NCBI RefSeq assembly: GCF_014705615.1
Contig: NZ_JACXJA010000047.1
Coordinates: 1 to 64,000 of the forward strand
Direction of reading: 5' to 3'
Source: Paenibacillus oceani
Lineage (GTDB): Bacteria > Bacillota > Bacilli > Paenibacillales > NBRC-103111
DNA: 64,000 nt
The position numbers were made by a program, and so were the translations under genes. Below the pieces are notes generated by a model, which was given only the letters and a program-made list of their open reading frames with translations, did not search any database and had not been told where the DNA came from. Every line of letters begins with the position of its first letter. Within the stretch, counting starts at the first letter, position 1. Positions 8,281-17,540 of this stretch are shown piece by piece.

Positions 8281-9296
8281 CCGACCCGCTTCACCCTCAC
8301 ATCTCCAACGAATGTGCTGACGTTGATCCGAATCCGTTTCTCGGCATCCCGATATTGGACCGTTTCCTCGTTCATATTGCGGAACAGCCCGCCTTCGCGG
8401 CGGTTGAACACGCTCATATCCCCGATAAAGGCCGAGATCCGGACGCTGACGCCCACCTGCACGTCATTAGGCACGAACACTTTTACGTCGCCGACAAAGG
8501 CGGATATGTTGATCGTCGTATCGCCGAACGGAATGTCCGCACGCGTCAGATCGATCACCGTATCTCCGACGAAATGGGAGATGTTAAGCGGCTTCAGCTG
8601 CCAATAATCGCTTCCGATATGGATGTCGCCGATAAAATTGTGACGGTTGTCGACCCCTTTGCCGGAGCAGCCGTAGTCGTGGTGGCCGAAGTTTTCTTTC
8701 CACTCGTCCTTCCACTCATGCTTCCATTCCCGCTTCTGCTGTCTCCAGTCCCGTCTGGCTCTGCGCCGCTCATCGCGGTCATCGGACCAGGCCGGCGGAG
8801 GAGGCGGGGGCGGAGGGGCGAACGACGGATCGGCATGTTCGCGCGGCTCGTTCATCCGTGGATCGGGAGCATCCTGTTGATCCAGACTGGAGGAGTACGG
8901 CTGCCAGTCTTTGGGCGTGTAGGGCGGCTCCTGCTGCGGCTCCCGCCGGCGGAACAAGATCCGGAGTCCTACCAGAATCAGAATGACGGGAATCGCAAAC
9001 TTGATCAGATCGGAGATGCCGAAGCCGGGAATCCATCCGAAATTGTTGTTCAGGAATACGAGTCCGAGGGCGATCATGAACAGTCCCCAAACGAACCCTC
9101 CTCCGCCGCCCCGATGGAGGCTGCGCTGCGAAAGAATGCCGCTCAGTCCGATAAAGATCAGCACCAACGGCCAGAAATGCGAAATGATGTATCCCAGGTC
9201 CATATCGATAATGTCGATCTGGTTCAGCAGAAACAAAACGCCGATCCCGATCAGCACGAAACCGCCGATCGCCTTGCTCCAAAAGTCGCTTCTCAT
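8277..9296 (-). CDS. liaF: LiaF-like membrane repressor of LiaS
   Basis: Three to four membrane segments make up the first 110 residues (LiaI/LiaF-type TM region with the LLNQIDI start). A proline/charged linker follows (runs of eight prolines, then an Arg/Lys/Glu/Trp-rich stretch). The C-terminal LiaF domain has three repeats of the FVGDxxID/INxSAFVGDVxV type, ending INVSTFVGDVRVKRVG. The ATG at 9296 is preferred because GGAGG lies 8 bases upstream; a second ATG 15 bases earlier sits inside that ribosome site. It is the first gene of liaF-liaS-liaR. Confidence 0.88.
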   Translation of the reverse strand: MRSDFWSKAIGGFVLIGIGVLFLLNQIDIIDMDLGYIISHFWPLVLIFIGLSGILSQRSLHRGGGGGFVWGLFMIALGLVFLNNNFGWIPGFGISDLIKFAIPVILILVGLRILFRRREPQQEPPYTPKDWQPYSSSLDQQDAPDPRMNEPREHADPSFAPPPPPPPPAWSDDRDERRRARRDWRQQKREWKHEWKDEWKENFGHHDYGCSGKGVDNRHNFIGDIHIGSDYWQLKPLNISHFVGDTVIDLTRADIPFGDTTINISAFVGDVKVFVPNDVQVGVSVRISAFIGDMSVFNRREGGLFRNMNEETVQYRDAEKRIRINVSTFVGDVRVKRVG

Positions 9297-9478
9297 GATC
9301 CATTCCTCCATGCTTTGGGTTTGTCACCCTTTTCCGTACTTTCATTGTATGAGAATTCGAGCGGGAAATATAGAGTCGGCGGATTGAAATCGTTCTCGGT
9401 CTCGAGACGGATATGATACTTGGCGAAGGTCGTGCCGCGGCGGGGGATTGAGTGCTAACGGCGATCAGGGATAAGAAA

Positions 9479-9518
9479 TAAAAAAAGGCCGTCCCCGGAT
9501 CGCTAGATCTTCGGGGAC
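9479..9518 (-). terminator. Intrinsic terminator of the small SASP gene
   Basis: GTCCCCG pairs with CGGGGAC (9512-9518 with 9491-9497), followed on the minus strand by GGCC and a seven-T run. It comes 20 bases after the SASP stop codon. Confidence 0.85.
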
Positions 9519-9538
9519 AACCCTTTGCTGTCGTATGA

Positions 9539-9679
9539 TTACTCGCGGTTTGCGTTTGCGTTCGCGTTGTTTTTCGCGTTTTTGTTGTTGGCGCGCGCAG
9601 TTACTTCTTCAGCAAACTCAGCGTTATTGTTTTGCTGATTTTGCTCGTTTTGTTGGTTGTTTCTGTTGTTTTTCGCCAT
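9539..9679 (-). CDS. Small Asn/Gln-rich acid-soluble spore protein, gamma type
   Basis: A 46-residue reading frame starts MAKNNRNNQQNEQNQQ, contains NAEFAEEVTARANN and ends in an Asn/Ala-rich tail (NANANANRE). Gamma-type SASPs are small, Gln/Asn-rich and contain the germination-protease site in an xEFAxE context, which this has once. GGAGGTGA lies 6 bases before the ATG and a strong terminator follows, so this is a real small monocistronic gene. It would be made in the forespore and degraded at germination as an amino-acid source. Confidence 0.75.
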   Translation of the reverse strand: MAKNNRNNQQNEQNQQNNNAEFAEEVTARANNKNAKNNANANANRE

Positions 9680-9757
9680 GTCCACTCACCTCCACGTATT
9701 GTATTATTTGATGGAGAGGCAGAAATTATGTAAGGGATCAGCCTGAAATCCAAAACC

Positions 9758-10288
9758 TCAGTCCGGCTTCAGCATCGGGTCGTTCAGCATCGCCCTCAGC
9801 TGCTCCTTGCCACGGTGGATGCGGGCTTTGACGGTGCCGAGCGGCAAATCCATCCGCTCCGCGATCTCCTTGTCTTTCAGATCGTAATAAAATTTGTATG
9901 TTAAAATTTGTCTCGTCTTCTCCTCCAGCTTGGCAATTTCCTCGAAAATAATGTTGCGCAGCACCCGGTCCTCAACCCCTTCGGATGAAGCCAGCACCAT
10001 CCCGTCCTCCTCCGGCGAACAAAGCGAAACGGCAACTTTACGCTTGATCATGTTATAGGCGGTGTTGGTTGCGATTACTTTGGCCCACTGCATCAGCTTA
10101 TCCCGGTCGCGCAGCGTGTCGAGCTTACGCAAAATTTTGACCCAAGATTCCTGAACGGCATCCATCGCTTCTGACTTGTTGCGCATAATCGAATACGTTA
10201 CGATGAACATCTGCTTGTAAACATCCATCAGCAATTCATCTTGCTGCTCCTTGCTGCTTTGGTCCGTTTGAATCAAGCTCGTCCACAT
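9758..10288 (-). CDS. ECF-type RNA polymerase sigma factor
   Basis: The 176-residue protein has a sigma-2 region (about 20-85, YKQMFIVTYSIMRNKSEAMDAVQESW) and a sigma-4 region (about 115-170, LEEKTRQILTYKFYYDLKDK with the helix-turn-helix AERMDLPLGTVKARIHRGKE). The ATG at 10288 is preferred because GGAG lies 9 bases upstream; the earlier ATG at 10297 directly abuts it. No anti-sigma gene is adjacent on either side, which is unusual for ECF factors, so its regulator must be elsewhere or absent. Confidence 0.9.
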   Translation of the reverse strand: MWTSLIQTDQSSKEQQDELLMDVYKQMFIVTYSIMRNKSEAMDAVQESWVKILRKLDTLRDRDKLMQWAKVIATNTAYNMIKRKVAVSLCSPEEDGMVLASSEGVEDRVLRNIIFEEIAKLEEKTRQILTYKFYYDLKDKEIAERMDLPLGTVKARIHRGKEQLRAMLNDPMLKPD

Positions 10289-10438
10289 CAGGATCATCTC
10301 CTATAGAAAAAAAGGAATAGTCCAGCAGTGATGAATGCGCTTTCCGTATGGAACATTTTAGCATATTATAGGTAAAAATAAAAGAAACGAATATCCCGTT
10401 TTCGACACGCGGAGTATCCGTTTCTTCTAAATCTTGCA

Positions 10439-11182
10439 TTATAAGGCAATAGAACTCACTTTTCGAGTGGAAACCTCGGACCAGATGTCGTTCCATTGCT
10501 GTAAAGTTTCCTCCCGGACGCGTCCTTCGCCCCGTTTGACGACAAATACGTTAACCGTTTTTTTGCCCCATTCTTTGTAAATCTGATCTTTCGTCTTGTA
10601 ATACAAGTCGATCTTAAAGCCTTTGATCGCAGAGCCGGTGTCCGCTACGATGCCGTATCCGTATCCGGGGATATACAGAATCGTTCCCAGCGGGAACACC
10701 TTCGGATCGGCGGCGATCGTCGACAGCACGCCCTGCTGCACCTTGACTCCAGAGTACGTAATGCCGTATTGCGGATGTCCGGGACGTTTGCCGGTCGATT
10801 CGACTCCGGCGTAATAGCCGGTAGCTACAACCTCAACCGTCTCCAGAAACTGGGACGGATCGGCGTGAAGCATCGGGAACTGTTTATTTTTTTCGATCAG
10901 CTCTTGCCGGGACTTGAGCTTCGACAATCGTTCGATAACCGTGTCGCTGGAAGACGCGGACGCGGAAGCCGCCGCCGTTTGCGCCGGGTCATCCGTCTGG
11001 CCGGGCTGCTCCTCCGACGGCGCTGCAGCGCCGATGCCGGCAGATAAGCTGGCCCGGGCTGCCGCCGACTGGGCGTATCCGTCGCCCGACCGGCTTTCCA
11101 TCGTTCCTCCCACTGCCAGCAGCAGCGCCATCAGCAGCGCCGCCCAAAATCGTCTGGACAGTCGTACTTTCGATGATAACAT
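10439..11182 (-). CDS. Secreted 3D-domain protein (YocH/MltA-like fold)
   Basis: A signal peptide (about 1-38, [17 protein letters not shown] core) is followed by an Ala/Ser-rich linker of low complexity. The C-terminal 3D domain (about 118-225) carries [49 protein letters not shown] and the acidic KIDLYY. These aspartates give the domain its name and form the lytic-transglycosylase-like active site. Such proteins are usually peptidoglycan-active, like YocH or the resuscitation factors. GGGAGG lies upstream of the ATG. It follows the remnant thrS region on the same strand. Confidence 0.88.
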   Translation of the reverse strand: MLSSKVRLSRRFWAALLMALLLAVGGTMESRSGDGYAQSAAARASLSAGIGAAAPSEEQPGQTDDPAQTAAASASASSSDTVIERLSKLKSRQELIEKNKQFPMLHADPSQFLETVEVVATGYYAGVESTGKRPGHPQYGITYSGVKVQQGVLSTIAADPKVFPLGTILYIPGYGYGIVADTGSAIKGFKIDLYYKTKDQIYKEWGKKTVNVFVVKRGEGRVREETLQQWNDIWSEVSTRKVSSIAL

Positions 11183-11255
11183 GATATGGGTTACCTCCCC
11201 TTACACAGAAGAGGATGCCCCGATCCGGTTCAGGCTATGCAACAAATACGTTCGG

Positions 11256-11703
11256 TTATCTTTTGCCCTTCACATCGTCCTCGATCATGCCGCTTACAAC
11301 GTCTGCCCGGAAGCAGCCGAGGTCGCTCCCGTCCCGCTTGCGGACCGAGACTGTGGCGTCGCGTTCCTCGTTCTCGCCTACGATAATAAAAGCCATCCTG
11401 GATAACCGGGCCGATCCCCAGCTTGACTTCCTTGTTCCCGTAGATCTGCTTGAGCGCCTGCGCCATCAGATGCGCCGTACTGTGACGATAGACCTCGAGT
11501 CCTTCCGCGCCATCCAGCGTAATAATCTCAACCTTCGCGCTGTTCTCGAGCCTGCAACTTAAATCCACTAATTTGCCGTTTACTTTGGCGGCAGCCGCAA
11601 GCTTCTTTAAGGAAGAACTGATCGACCCGGCCACCTCAGCGACAGTCGTACCCGGCACATACTCCCTTACAGACCCGTCCGGCAATTCCACTTGAATCGA
11701 CAT
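11256..11703 (-). pseudogene. Internally deleted second threonyl-tRNA synthetase gene
   Basis: From 11703 the reading frame matches the first 107 or so residues of ThrS: the TGS domain (MSIQVELPDGSVREYVPG) and the start of the editing domain up to IGPVIQDGFYY. At about 11387 homology jumps to the very end of ThrS, but in another frame: FIIVGENEERDATVSVRKRDG ... GMIEDDVKGKR, stop at 11258-11256. This corresponds to [17 protein letters not shown] in the intact neighbour. The whole aminoacylation core is missing and the join is out of frame, so no synthetase can be made. The original frame stops at 11230. It has its own T-box leader, as thrZ has in Bacillus subtilis, so it is best read as a dead paralogue. 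Confidence 0.85.
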
Positions 11704-11739
11704 TTGATATTCGTCCCTATTGGTTTATGAGAACGAAAA

Positions 11740-12030
11740 AACACGCCCATCCCTCGGAAAGGGACGAGCGCTTGTCTCGTGGTTCCACCCTAAGTTCGTA
11801 CCGCCGCTTCCTTCACCGGCAAGCGCGCGTTACCTTACGGCATCCGGTAACGGGGATGAGGCGGCTGCAGCTAGTGAGACTGGGCCCTAAAGAGCGGTCC
11901 GTCCGTTCGCCATAGCGGCTGCAAAGCGGTAAATGTCCGGCGGCGGCTTGAGGGGCTTTCACCTGTTCCCCTCTCTCTGGGAAGCTTTGCCGGCATTCAT
12001 GTCTTTGGTCATAGCCTGTATCATGAAGTG
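11740..12030 (-). promoter_or_regulatory. T-box leader (Thr) of the deleted thrS paralogue
   Basis: On the minus strand the T-box core AGGGTGGAACCACG is at 11791-11778. A terminator stem (CGTCCCT...AGGGATG region) and TGTTTTTTC follow at about 11770-11745. Upstream are the AGAGAGG and GGTGAAAGCCC motifs of stem I. The likely specifier codon is ACC (threonine) at 11930-11928, in a TTTACC...TTTGCAGC context shared with the other thrS leader. No good promoter is visible between the thrS stop (12045) and this leader, so it may be reached by read-through from thrS. Confidence 0.85.
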
Positions 12031-12044
12031 CGTGAAAAACCTCA

Positions 12045-13982
12045 TTAAGCTTTTTTGCTGCGAATCTCTTCGGTAATCATAGCCACCACGGCATCGGTCC
12101 CATGGGCCCCGATATCACCTTCGCCGCGTTTGCGCACCGAAAGCGTTCCGTTATTCACTTCGTTCTCGCCGACAACGAGCATATAAGGCGTCTTCTCGAG
12201 CTGCGCCTCGCGGATTTTGTAACCGAGCTTCTCGTTGCGCAGATCCGCTTCGGCGCGGACGCCGGCGGCAAGCAGACGCTCAACCGTTTGCTTCGCGTAG
12301 TCGTCGAATTTGTCGGATACCGGGATGACTACGGCCTGAACCGGGGACAGCCAGGTCGGCAGCGCGCCTACGAAGTTTTCCAGCAGGAACGCCGTCATTC
12401 GCTCCATCGTGCTCACGATCCCGCGGTGAATGACGACAGGACGGTGCTTGTTGCCGTCTTCGCCGACATATTCGAGGCCGAACCGCTCCGGCAGCAGGAA
12501 ATCAAGCTGCGCGGTCGACAGCGTTTCTTCCTTTTTGAGCGCGGTGCGGATCTGCACGTCGAGCTTCGGTCCGTAAAACGCCGCTTCGCCTTCCGCTTCG
12601 AAGTAAGGAAGGTTCATCTCCTCGACGACTTCCTTCAGCATACGCTGGGACATTTCCCACATCGCGTCGTCCGGGAAATATTTCTCGGTGTCGTTCGGAT
12701 CGCGGTACGACAGACGGAAGCGGTAGTCTTTGATGCCGAAGTCTTCGTACACTTGACGGATCAGGCCGATGACGCGCGCAAACTCTTCCTTGATCTGATC
12801 CGGACGGCAGAAGATGTGGGCGTCGTTCAGCGTCATGGCGCGTACGCGGTGAAGACCGGTCAGCGCGCCCGACATCTCGTAGCGGTGCATCGTGCCCAGC
12901 TCGGCTACGCGGATCGGCAGATCGCGGTAGCTTCTCAGATCGCTTTTGTAAATCATCATATGGTGCGGGCAGTTCATCGGACGAAGGACGAGCTCCTCGT
13001 TGTCCAGCTCCATTTTCGGAAACATATCTTCCTGATAGTGCTCCCAGTGGCCCGATATTTTGTACAATTCGACGCTGCCGAGCACCGGCGTATACACATG
13101 ATCGTAACCAAGCGACTCTTCCAGATCGACGATGTACCGTTCGATCAGACGGCGAAGCTTCGCGCCTTTGGGCAGCCACAGCGGCAAACCTTGGCCGACT
13201 TCCTTGGAGAACGTAAACATCTTCAAATCTTTGCCGATCCGGCGATGGTCGCGTTTCTTCGCTTCCTCGAGCAATACGAGATGCTCGTCCAGCTGCGCTT
13301 TTTTCGGGAATGCGGTGCCGTAGATGCGCTGCAGCATTTTGTTTTTGGAATCTCCGCGCCAGTAAGCGCCCGCTACGCTGAGCAGCTTAAACGCCTTGAT
13401 CCGTCCGGTCGAAGGCAAGTGCGGCCCCCGGCACAAATCGAAAAACTCGCCCTGATCGTAAATCGTAATAACCGAATCCTGGGGCAGATCGCGGATAAGC
13501 TCCAGCTTCAGCGGGTCTTCCATCTCTTCGAAGATGCGGATCGCTTCTTCGCGGCTTACTTCGCGGCGGACGATCGGCAAGTTCTCCTGGGTGATCTTCT
13601 CCATTTCCTTCTCGATCTTCTCCAGATCTTCCGAGGAGACCGGCTGCTCCAGATCGATGTCGTAGTAAAAGCCGTCTTCGATAACCGGACCGATGCCGAG
13701 CTTCACGCCCTTATCGCCGTATATCCGCTTAAGCGCCTGCGCCATCAAGTGCGCCGTACTGTGGCGGTACACTTCGAGTCCGTCATCGGAATCGAGCGTC
13801 ACGATTTCCACTTTCGCGTCGGCTTCCAGCTTGTGGTTCAAATCGACTACTTTGCCGTCCACTTTACCGGCTACCGCGTTTTTTTTCAGTCCGGAGCTGA
13901 TTGATCCCGCTACGTCTTCGATGGTGCTCCCGGTTGCGTATTCCCGGACCGCTCCGTCCGGCAAGGTGATCTTGATCGACAT
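12045..13982 (-). CDS. thrS: Threonyl-tRNA synthetase
   Basis: A complete 645-residue class II synthetase. It has the TGS domain (1-62), the editing domain with [11 protein letters not shown], and the catalytic core with [15 protein letters not shown]. That last motif supplies the Cys and His ligands of the active-site zinc that discriminates threonine. A C-terminal anticodon-binding domain ([11 protein letters not shown] to the end) completes it. AGGAGG lies upstream of the ATG. It is controlled by the T-box leader just upstream and follows ytxC on the same strand, as in Bacillus. The second, deleted copy lies immediately downstream. Confidence 0.98.
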   Translation of the reverse strand: MSIKITLPDGAVREYATGSTIEDVAGSISSGLKKNAVAGKVDGKVVDLNHKLEADAKVEIVTLDSDDGLEVYRHSTAHLMAQALKRIYGDKGVKLGIGPVIEDGFYYDIDLEQPVSSEDLEKIEKEMEKITQENLPIVRREVSREEAIRIFEEMEDPLKLELIRDLPQDSVITIYDQGEFFDLCRGPHLPSTGRIKAFKLLSVAGAYWRGDSKNKMLQRIYGTAFPKKAQLDEHLVLLEEAKKRDHRRIGKDLKMFTFSKEVGQGLPLWLPKGAKLRRLIERYIVDLEESLGYDHVYTPVLGSVELYKISGHWEHYQEDMFPKMELDNEELVLRPMNCPHHMMIYKSDLRSYRDLPIRVAELGTMHRYEMSGALTGLHRVRAMTLNDAHIFCRPDQIKEEFARVIGLIRQVYEDFGIKDYRFRLSYRDPNDTEKYFPDDAMWEMSQRMLKEVVEEMNLPYFEAEGEAAFYGPKLDVQIRTALKKEETLSTAQLDFLLPERFGLEYVGEDGNKHRPVVIHRGIVSTMERMTAFLLENFVGALPTWLSPVQAVVIPVSDKFDDYAKQTVERLLAAGVRAEADLRNEKLGYKIREAQLEKTPYMLVVGENEVNNGTLSVRKRGEGDIGAHGTDAVVAMITEEIRSKKA

Positions 13983-14039
13983 TTTCGTTTTCCTCCTGCT
14001 TGTGCCCGGTTAGGGACCGGTTGTTGGACTTGGCGAAAC

Positions 14040-14317
14040 AACAAAAAACACGCTGATCCCGCAAGGGACGAGCGTGTTTGTTCTCGTGGTTCCACCCTAA
14101 TTCGCTTCGCTGCCGGTCATGGCAGACGAAACCTTATGGCATCCGGTAACGGGGATGAGACGCTGGATTCTACTGCCGCCTGTGCGGGTTCGAGCCAAAG
14201 CTGCAAAGGGGTAAATCCGCTGGTCGAACAGAAGGAGATTGCAGCGCGAGTCTCCTCTCTCTGGACAGTCTTGCAGGGATTCATGTCTTTGGTCATTGCT
14301 TATTATCGGTTTTATAT
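14040..14317 (-). promoter_or_regulatory. T-box riboswitch (Thr) controlling thrS
   Basis: The minus strand carries the T-box core AGGGTGGAACCACG at 14098-14085. It is followed by a terminator stem ACACGCT/AGCGTGT (14077-14071 with 14054-14048) and a T run ending near 14041. The candidate specifier ACC is at 14212-14210, and AGAGAGGAGA marks stem I. Uncharged tRNA-Thr would stabilise the antiterminator and let transcription enter thrS. The leader shares long identical blocks (for example CATCCCCGTTACCGGATGCC) with the second T-box at about 11.8 kb, so one arose by duplication of the other. Confidence 0.93.
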
Positions 14318-14323
14318 GCACTC

Positions 14324-14352
14324 ATGATACAAGATCTGTACCGGTGTGTCAA
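14324..14352 (-). promoter_or_regulatory. Sigma-A type promoter of the thrS T-box transcript
   Basis: The minus strand has TTGACA (14352-14347), a 17-base spacer and TATCAT (14329-14324). Transcription would start near 14317, just upstream of the T-box leader. Confidence 0.75.
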
Positions 14353-14384
14353 TGGCCGCCAATCCGGAACGCTCCGCGTCCCGG

Positions 14385-15305
14385 TTACGGATAAGACTGG
14401 TCTTTGTTCATTCCGCTCAGGACAGTTCCGCACACTTTGCAATACGTGCACACCATCGCCCGGTTCTCAAAGATTTGCATAATCGTCTTGACAATCTGCT
14501 CTTCCGGCTCCCGGGTATGAATGACGATTTTTTGCGGCGATACCGAGATGAGCGTGCTCACGATCATATCCTCGAAATTAATCTCCTTGTCGATGAGCTC
14601 CATGGTGAACCCTTCAAACTCGGAAGTATTGATCGGTTTCATCTGCTCGTTGTACATCGTAAAGTCGCTGCCGCCGTGATGCATCAGATGAGCGACCGGA
14701 ATTTTCGTTTCCTGAATGTATACAAAATATTTGAGCAGCGAAATAAACTCCTGATACTGCATATCCATAATGTATTCGTCGATCGCGTACTCCGCCACCT
14801 CGCGGAGCTCGCTGGTATAATCGGCCAGCCGGAACCGGATGAAGCCGAGCAGATGCAGCCGGTTATGCTCTTCCAGATAGGCAAACAAAGCATCGGCTAT
14901 TTTATGCTGCGTCCGCTGCCGCGGCTTGGGCAGACTTTCGCTTGGCTCGGGCTCGCCCAGCAGTTGCTTGCAATATTGCTCAATGGACGTTATTTCTTCC
15001 TCTTCGGTATATCGGTACGGTCCCGTGATGATCTCGCGCAGCAGACGCGGCTCCATCTCGTCCAAAATATAGGAGGCCAGCGTATCGGCTGCCATGCGGA
15101 ATACCGCCGTTCCCGACTCGTCGAGCCGGAATTCGGGCAGCTCCGCCACGCACCGCAGCGTCGTATGCGTCTTGAACGTATCGCATTCGATCCGCACCGG
15201 ATGACCCTTCCTATGTAAATCCCGGGCGGCAAACGACAGCTTGACGTACAGCTTGTCGATGTAGGACGCCCAATCTTTCGATAGCGTAACGGCAAACAGC
15301 TCCAC
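14385..15305 (-). CDS. ytxC: YtxC-like sporulation-associated protein
   Basis: A soluble protein of about 306 residues matching the YtxC family of putative sporulation proteins: the TSELREVAEYAIDEYI and DYQEFISLLKYFV-like centre and a C-terminal half with KIVIHTREPE and CTYCKVC. Its position directly upstream of thrS is conserved in Bacillus. Function is unknown. I prefer the GTG at 15305 because AAGGGAG lies 9 bases upstream; a GTG three codons earlier abuts that site. The C-terminal CxxC pair could bind metal, but that is a guess. Confidence 0.8.
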   Translation of the reverse strand: MELFAVTLSKDWASYIDKLYVKLSFAARDLHRKGHPVRIECDTFKTHTTLRCVAELPEFRLDESGTAVFRMAADTLASYILDEMEPRLLREIITGPYRYTEEEEITSIEQYCKQLLGEPEPSESLPKPRQRTQHKIADALFAYLEEHNRLHLLGFIRFRLADYTSELREVAEYAIDEYIMDMQYQEFISLLKYFVYIQETKIPVAHLMHHGGSDFTMYNEQMKPINTSEFEGFTMELIDKEINFEDMIVSTLISVSPQKIVIHTREPEEQIVKTIMQIFENRAMVCTYCKVCGTVLSGMNKDQSYP

Positions 15306-15538
15306 CTGACTCACTCCCTTCTTGCGACCGGTAATACGAACAGCTTCGTACCCGAAGCCTTACATACAGCGGCCGATCCAATTACGGCTTTCTAAAAGTA
15401 TATGGCTGGAGCAAAGGAGATATACAAACAACAATTTGGCACCTGAACAGCGGTTATCTGATGAGCCGACGAATTGATGACCACAAGCGGACGAAACAGT
15501 GTATAATGTAGGAAATATGCCTTAGGGAGGATATCAGG

Positions 15539-16417
15539 ATGTCGCAAGCGGAACTCGCAGTGGACGCCAAAGCGGCGTTGGGAGAAGGACCGAGCTGGGA
15601 CGAGCGTAACGGCTGCCTGTACTGGGTCAATATCGAAGAAAAAACGTTGCATACATACGATGTAGCCGCGCAAAAAACGGTCGCATCCATATCGGTTCCT
15701 TCCAGAATCGGTGCGGTCGTGCCGCGCAGATCGGGCGGGACGGTCATCGTTTTGGAGGACGGCTTCTACGCCTGCGATCCGGCAACCGGAGAACTGATTT
15801 TTCTCGGCAATCCGGATGGCCGCAAGCCGAACACCCGGTTCAACGACGGGAAATGCGACGCCGCCGGACGATTCTGGGCCGGCACGATGTCGTTGGACGG
15901 AACGCCCGGACAAGGCGCCCTGTATTGCCTGGAACCGGATCTGACGATCCGCACCGTACTGGAAAACGTATCGTGCTCGAACGGACTGGCCTGGAGCCCG
16001 GACAACCGCACGATGTATTATATCGACTCCCCTACGAAAAAAGTGATGGCCTACGACTATGACCTGGCCACCGGAGAGATCAGCAATCCCCGGGTAGTCG
16101 CGGAAGTAACGGAACCGGGCGCCGTCCCGGACGGGATGACCTGCGACGAGGAAGGGATGATCTGGGTCGCCCTGTGGGGAGGATACGGCATCCGCAGATG
16201 GAACCCCGCCACAGGCGAGCTTTTGCTGAAAGTGGACGTCCCGGCCGAGCAATCCAGCTCGTGTTCGTTCGCCGGTCCCGATCTGGATGAGCTGTACATT
16301 ACCTCCGCAAGAACCGGCATTTCAGAGACAAGTCTGGCGAATCAGCCGCTCGCTGGCGGACTTTTCGTCTACCGGTCCGCTGTTAAAGGTTTGCCTACTT
16401 ACGGATTCGGCGGTTAA
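15539..16417 (+). CDS. SMP-30/gluconolactonase-family protein
   Basis: A 292-residue beta-propeller of the SMP-30/regucalcin family. The metal ligands are recognisable as E18 (LGEGPSW), the RFNDGKCDAAGRFWAGTM block, the CSNGLAWSPDNRTMYYIDS block and the AVPDGMTCDEEGMIWVALW block. These enzymes hydrolyse sugar lactones to aldonic acids using a divalent cation. GGAGG lies 8 bases before the ATG, and a TATAAT box lies at 15502-15507. It precedes a ribokinase gene, so the pair may handle a pentose or sugar lactone. Exact substrate unknown. Confidence 0.9.
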   Translation: MSQAELAVDAKAALGEGPSWDERNGCLYWVNIEEKTLHTYDVAAQKTVASISVPSRIGAVVPRRSGGTVIVLEDGFYACDPATGELIFLGNPDGRKPNTRFNDGKCDAAGRFWAGTMSLDGTPGQGALYCLEPDLTIRTVLENVSCSNGLAWSPDNRTMYYIDSPTKKVMAYDYDLATGEISNPRVVAEVTEPGAVPDGMTCDEEGMIWVALWGGYGIRRWNPATGELLLKVDVPAEQSSSCSFAGPDLDELYITSARTGISETSLANQPLAGGLFVYRSAVKGLPTYGFGG

Positions 16418-16434
16418 TCGGGTTACAAAGGTAT

Positions 16435-16474
16435 CCGGCTTACGGAATTTCGTTCCGGAGCCGGTGCTTTTTTG
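16435..16474 (+). terminator. Intrinsic terminator after the SMP-30 gene
   Basis: CCGGCT pairs with AGCCGG (16435-16440 with 16459-16464), with GGAA/TTCC inside, followed by a six-T run. Confidence 0.85.
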
Positions 16475-16616
16475 TGTATAGGCTGATCAAAAAGATAGCC
16501 AAATCGTATAAAAGATACCCCAAATCGAGATATCATTGGACTAGATGATTCGCTACTCTACTAAAAGAACGACTATGCAAGAACTAAATCATAGAACTAC
16601 ACAAGGGGGAAGCCCG

Positions 16617-17540
16617 ATGCCGGTCAAAACTCCGCGTATCGTTATCGTTGGAAGCTTAAATATGGACCTCGTCATTTCTATGGAACAAATGCCGAAAGTC
16701 GGGGAAACCGTTCAAGCCCAAAGTATTCACTATATTCCCGGGGGCAAAGGCGCCAATCAAGCCGTCGGCTGTTCCCGCCTGGGCGCTCAGATCGACATGA
16801 TCGGCGCCGTAGGCGGCGATCCGTTCGGCGATCAGATTATCGGTCAAATGAAACGCCATGGAGTGAATACGGAGCATATCTCTGTATTGGAAGGCGTATC
16901 TACGGGTACGGCCACTATTTTCCATACCCGTCAAGATAATTGTATCGCCATCGTAGCCGGAGCTAACGAACATTGCTCAGCGGATCAGGTCTCCTCCTGC
17001 GAATCGCTTATCCGGCAAGCCGATCTGCTGCTCGTGCAGCTGGAAATTCCACTGGAGAGCGTACGGCAAGCACTCACGATCGCCCGTTCCGCAGGAGTAA
17101 AGACGGTGCTGAACCCTGCTCCGGCCAAACCGCTGCCGGATGAGCTGCTTCAGCTGGTCGATCTATTGACGCCCAACGAGACCGAATTTGCCGCGTTGAG
17201 CGGCGCGGAGCCCGATTCGGAAGCCGCCTGGCAGCAAAGCATGACCGATTGGGAGCGGCGTCATGGACATAAGGTTGTGGTCACTCGCGGAGCGGCGGGA
17301 AGCTCCTATTTGGACGACAGCGGCGCTCTAGTCACGGTTCCGGCCTTGACCGTTTCGGTCGTCGATACGACAGGCGCAGGCGACTCGTTTAACGCCGCTT
17401 TAAGCTACGGACTCGCTCTCGGGTGGACGCTTCATCAGGCCGTCTCCTTTGCGGGCAAAGCCGCTTCGCTGTCGGTTACGAAATTCGGCGCGCAGGACGG
17501 CATGCCGAAGCTGGACGAGGTTATGGAAGCGGGTCGGTAG
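16617..17540 (+). CDS. rbsK: Ribokinase (PfkB family)
   Basis: A 307-residue carbohydrate kinase. It has the ribokinase N-terminal signature VGSLNMDLV, the GGKGANQAVG loop that binds the sugar, NPAPAKPLPDELL, LTPNETE, and the C-terminal PfkB motif DTTGAGDSFNAAL with the catalytic aspartate. It phosphorylates ribose or a related sugar at C5 in the cytoplasm. The ATG at 16617 is chosen because AAGGGGG lies 7 bases upstream; the reading frame extends 24 codons further without family similarity. No rbs transporter genes are adjacent. Confidence 0.92.
   Translation: MPVKTPRIVIVGSLNMDLVISMEQMPKVGETVQAQSIHYIPGGKGANQAVGCSRLGAQIDMIGAVGGDPFGDQIIGQMKRHGVNTEHISVLEGVSTGTATIFHTRQDNCIAIVAGANEHCSADQVSSCESLIRQADLLLVQLEIPLESVRQALTIARSAGVKTVLNPAPAKPLPDELLQLVDLLTPNETEFAALSGAEPDSEAAWQQSMTDWERRHGHKVVVTRGAAGSSYLDDSGALVTVPALTVSVVDTTGAGDSFNAALSYGLALGWTLHQAVSFAGKAASLSVTKFGAQDGMPKLDEVMEAGR

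Noticed and set aside
12102-13904. A 600-codon plus-strand open frame antisense to thrS
   Set aside because: A shadow of a clearly conserved gene on the other strand; composition is His/Arg/Phe-rich, typical of antisense frames.
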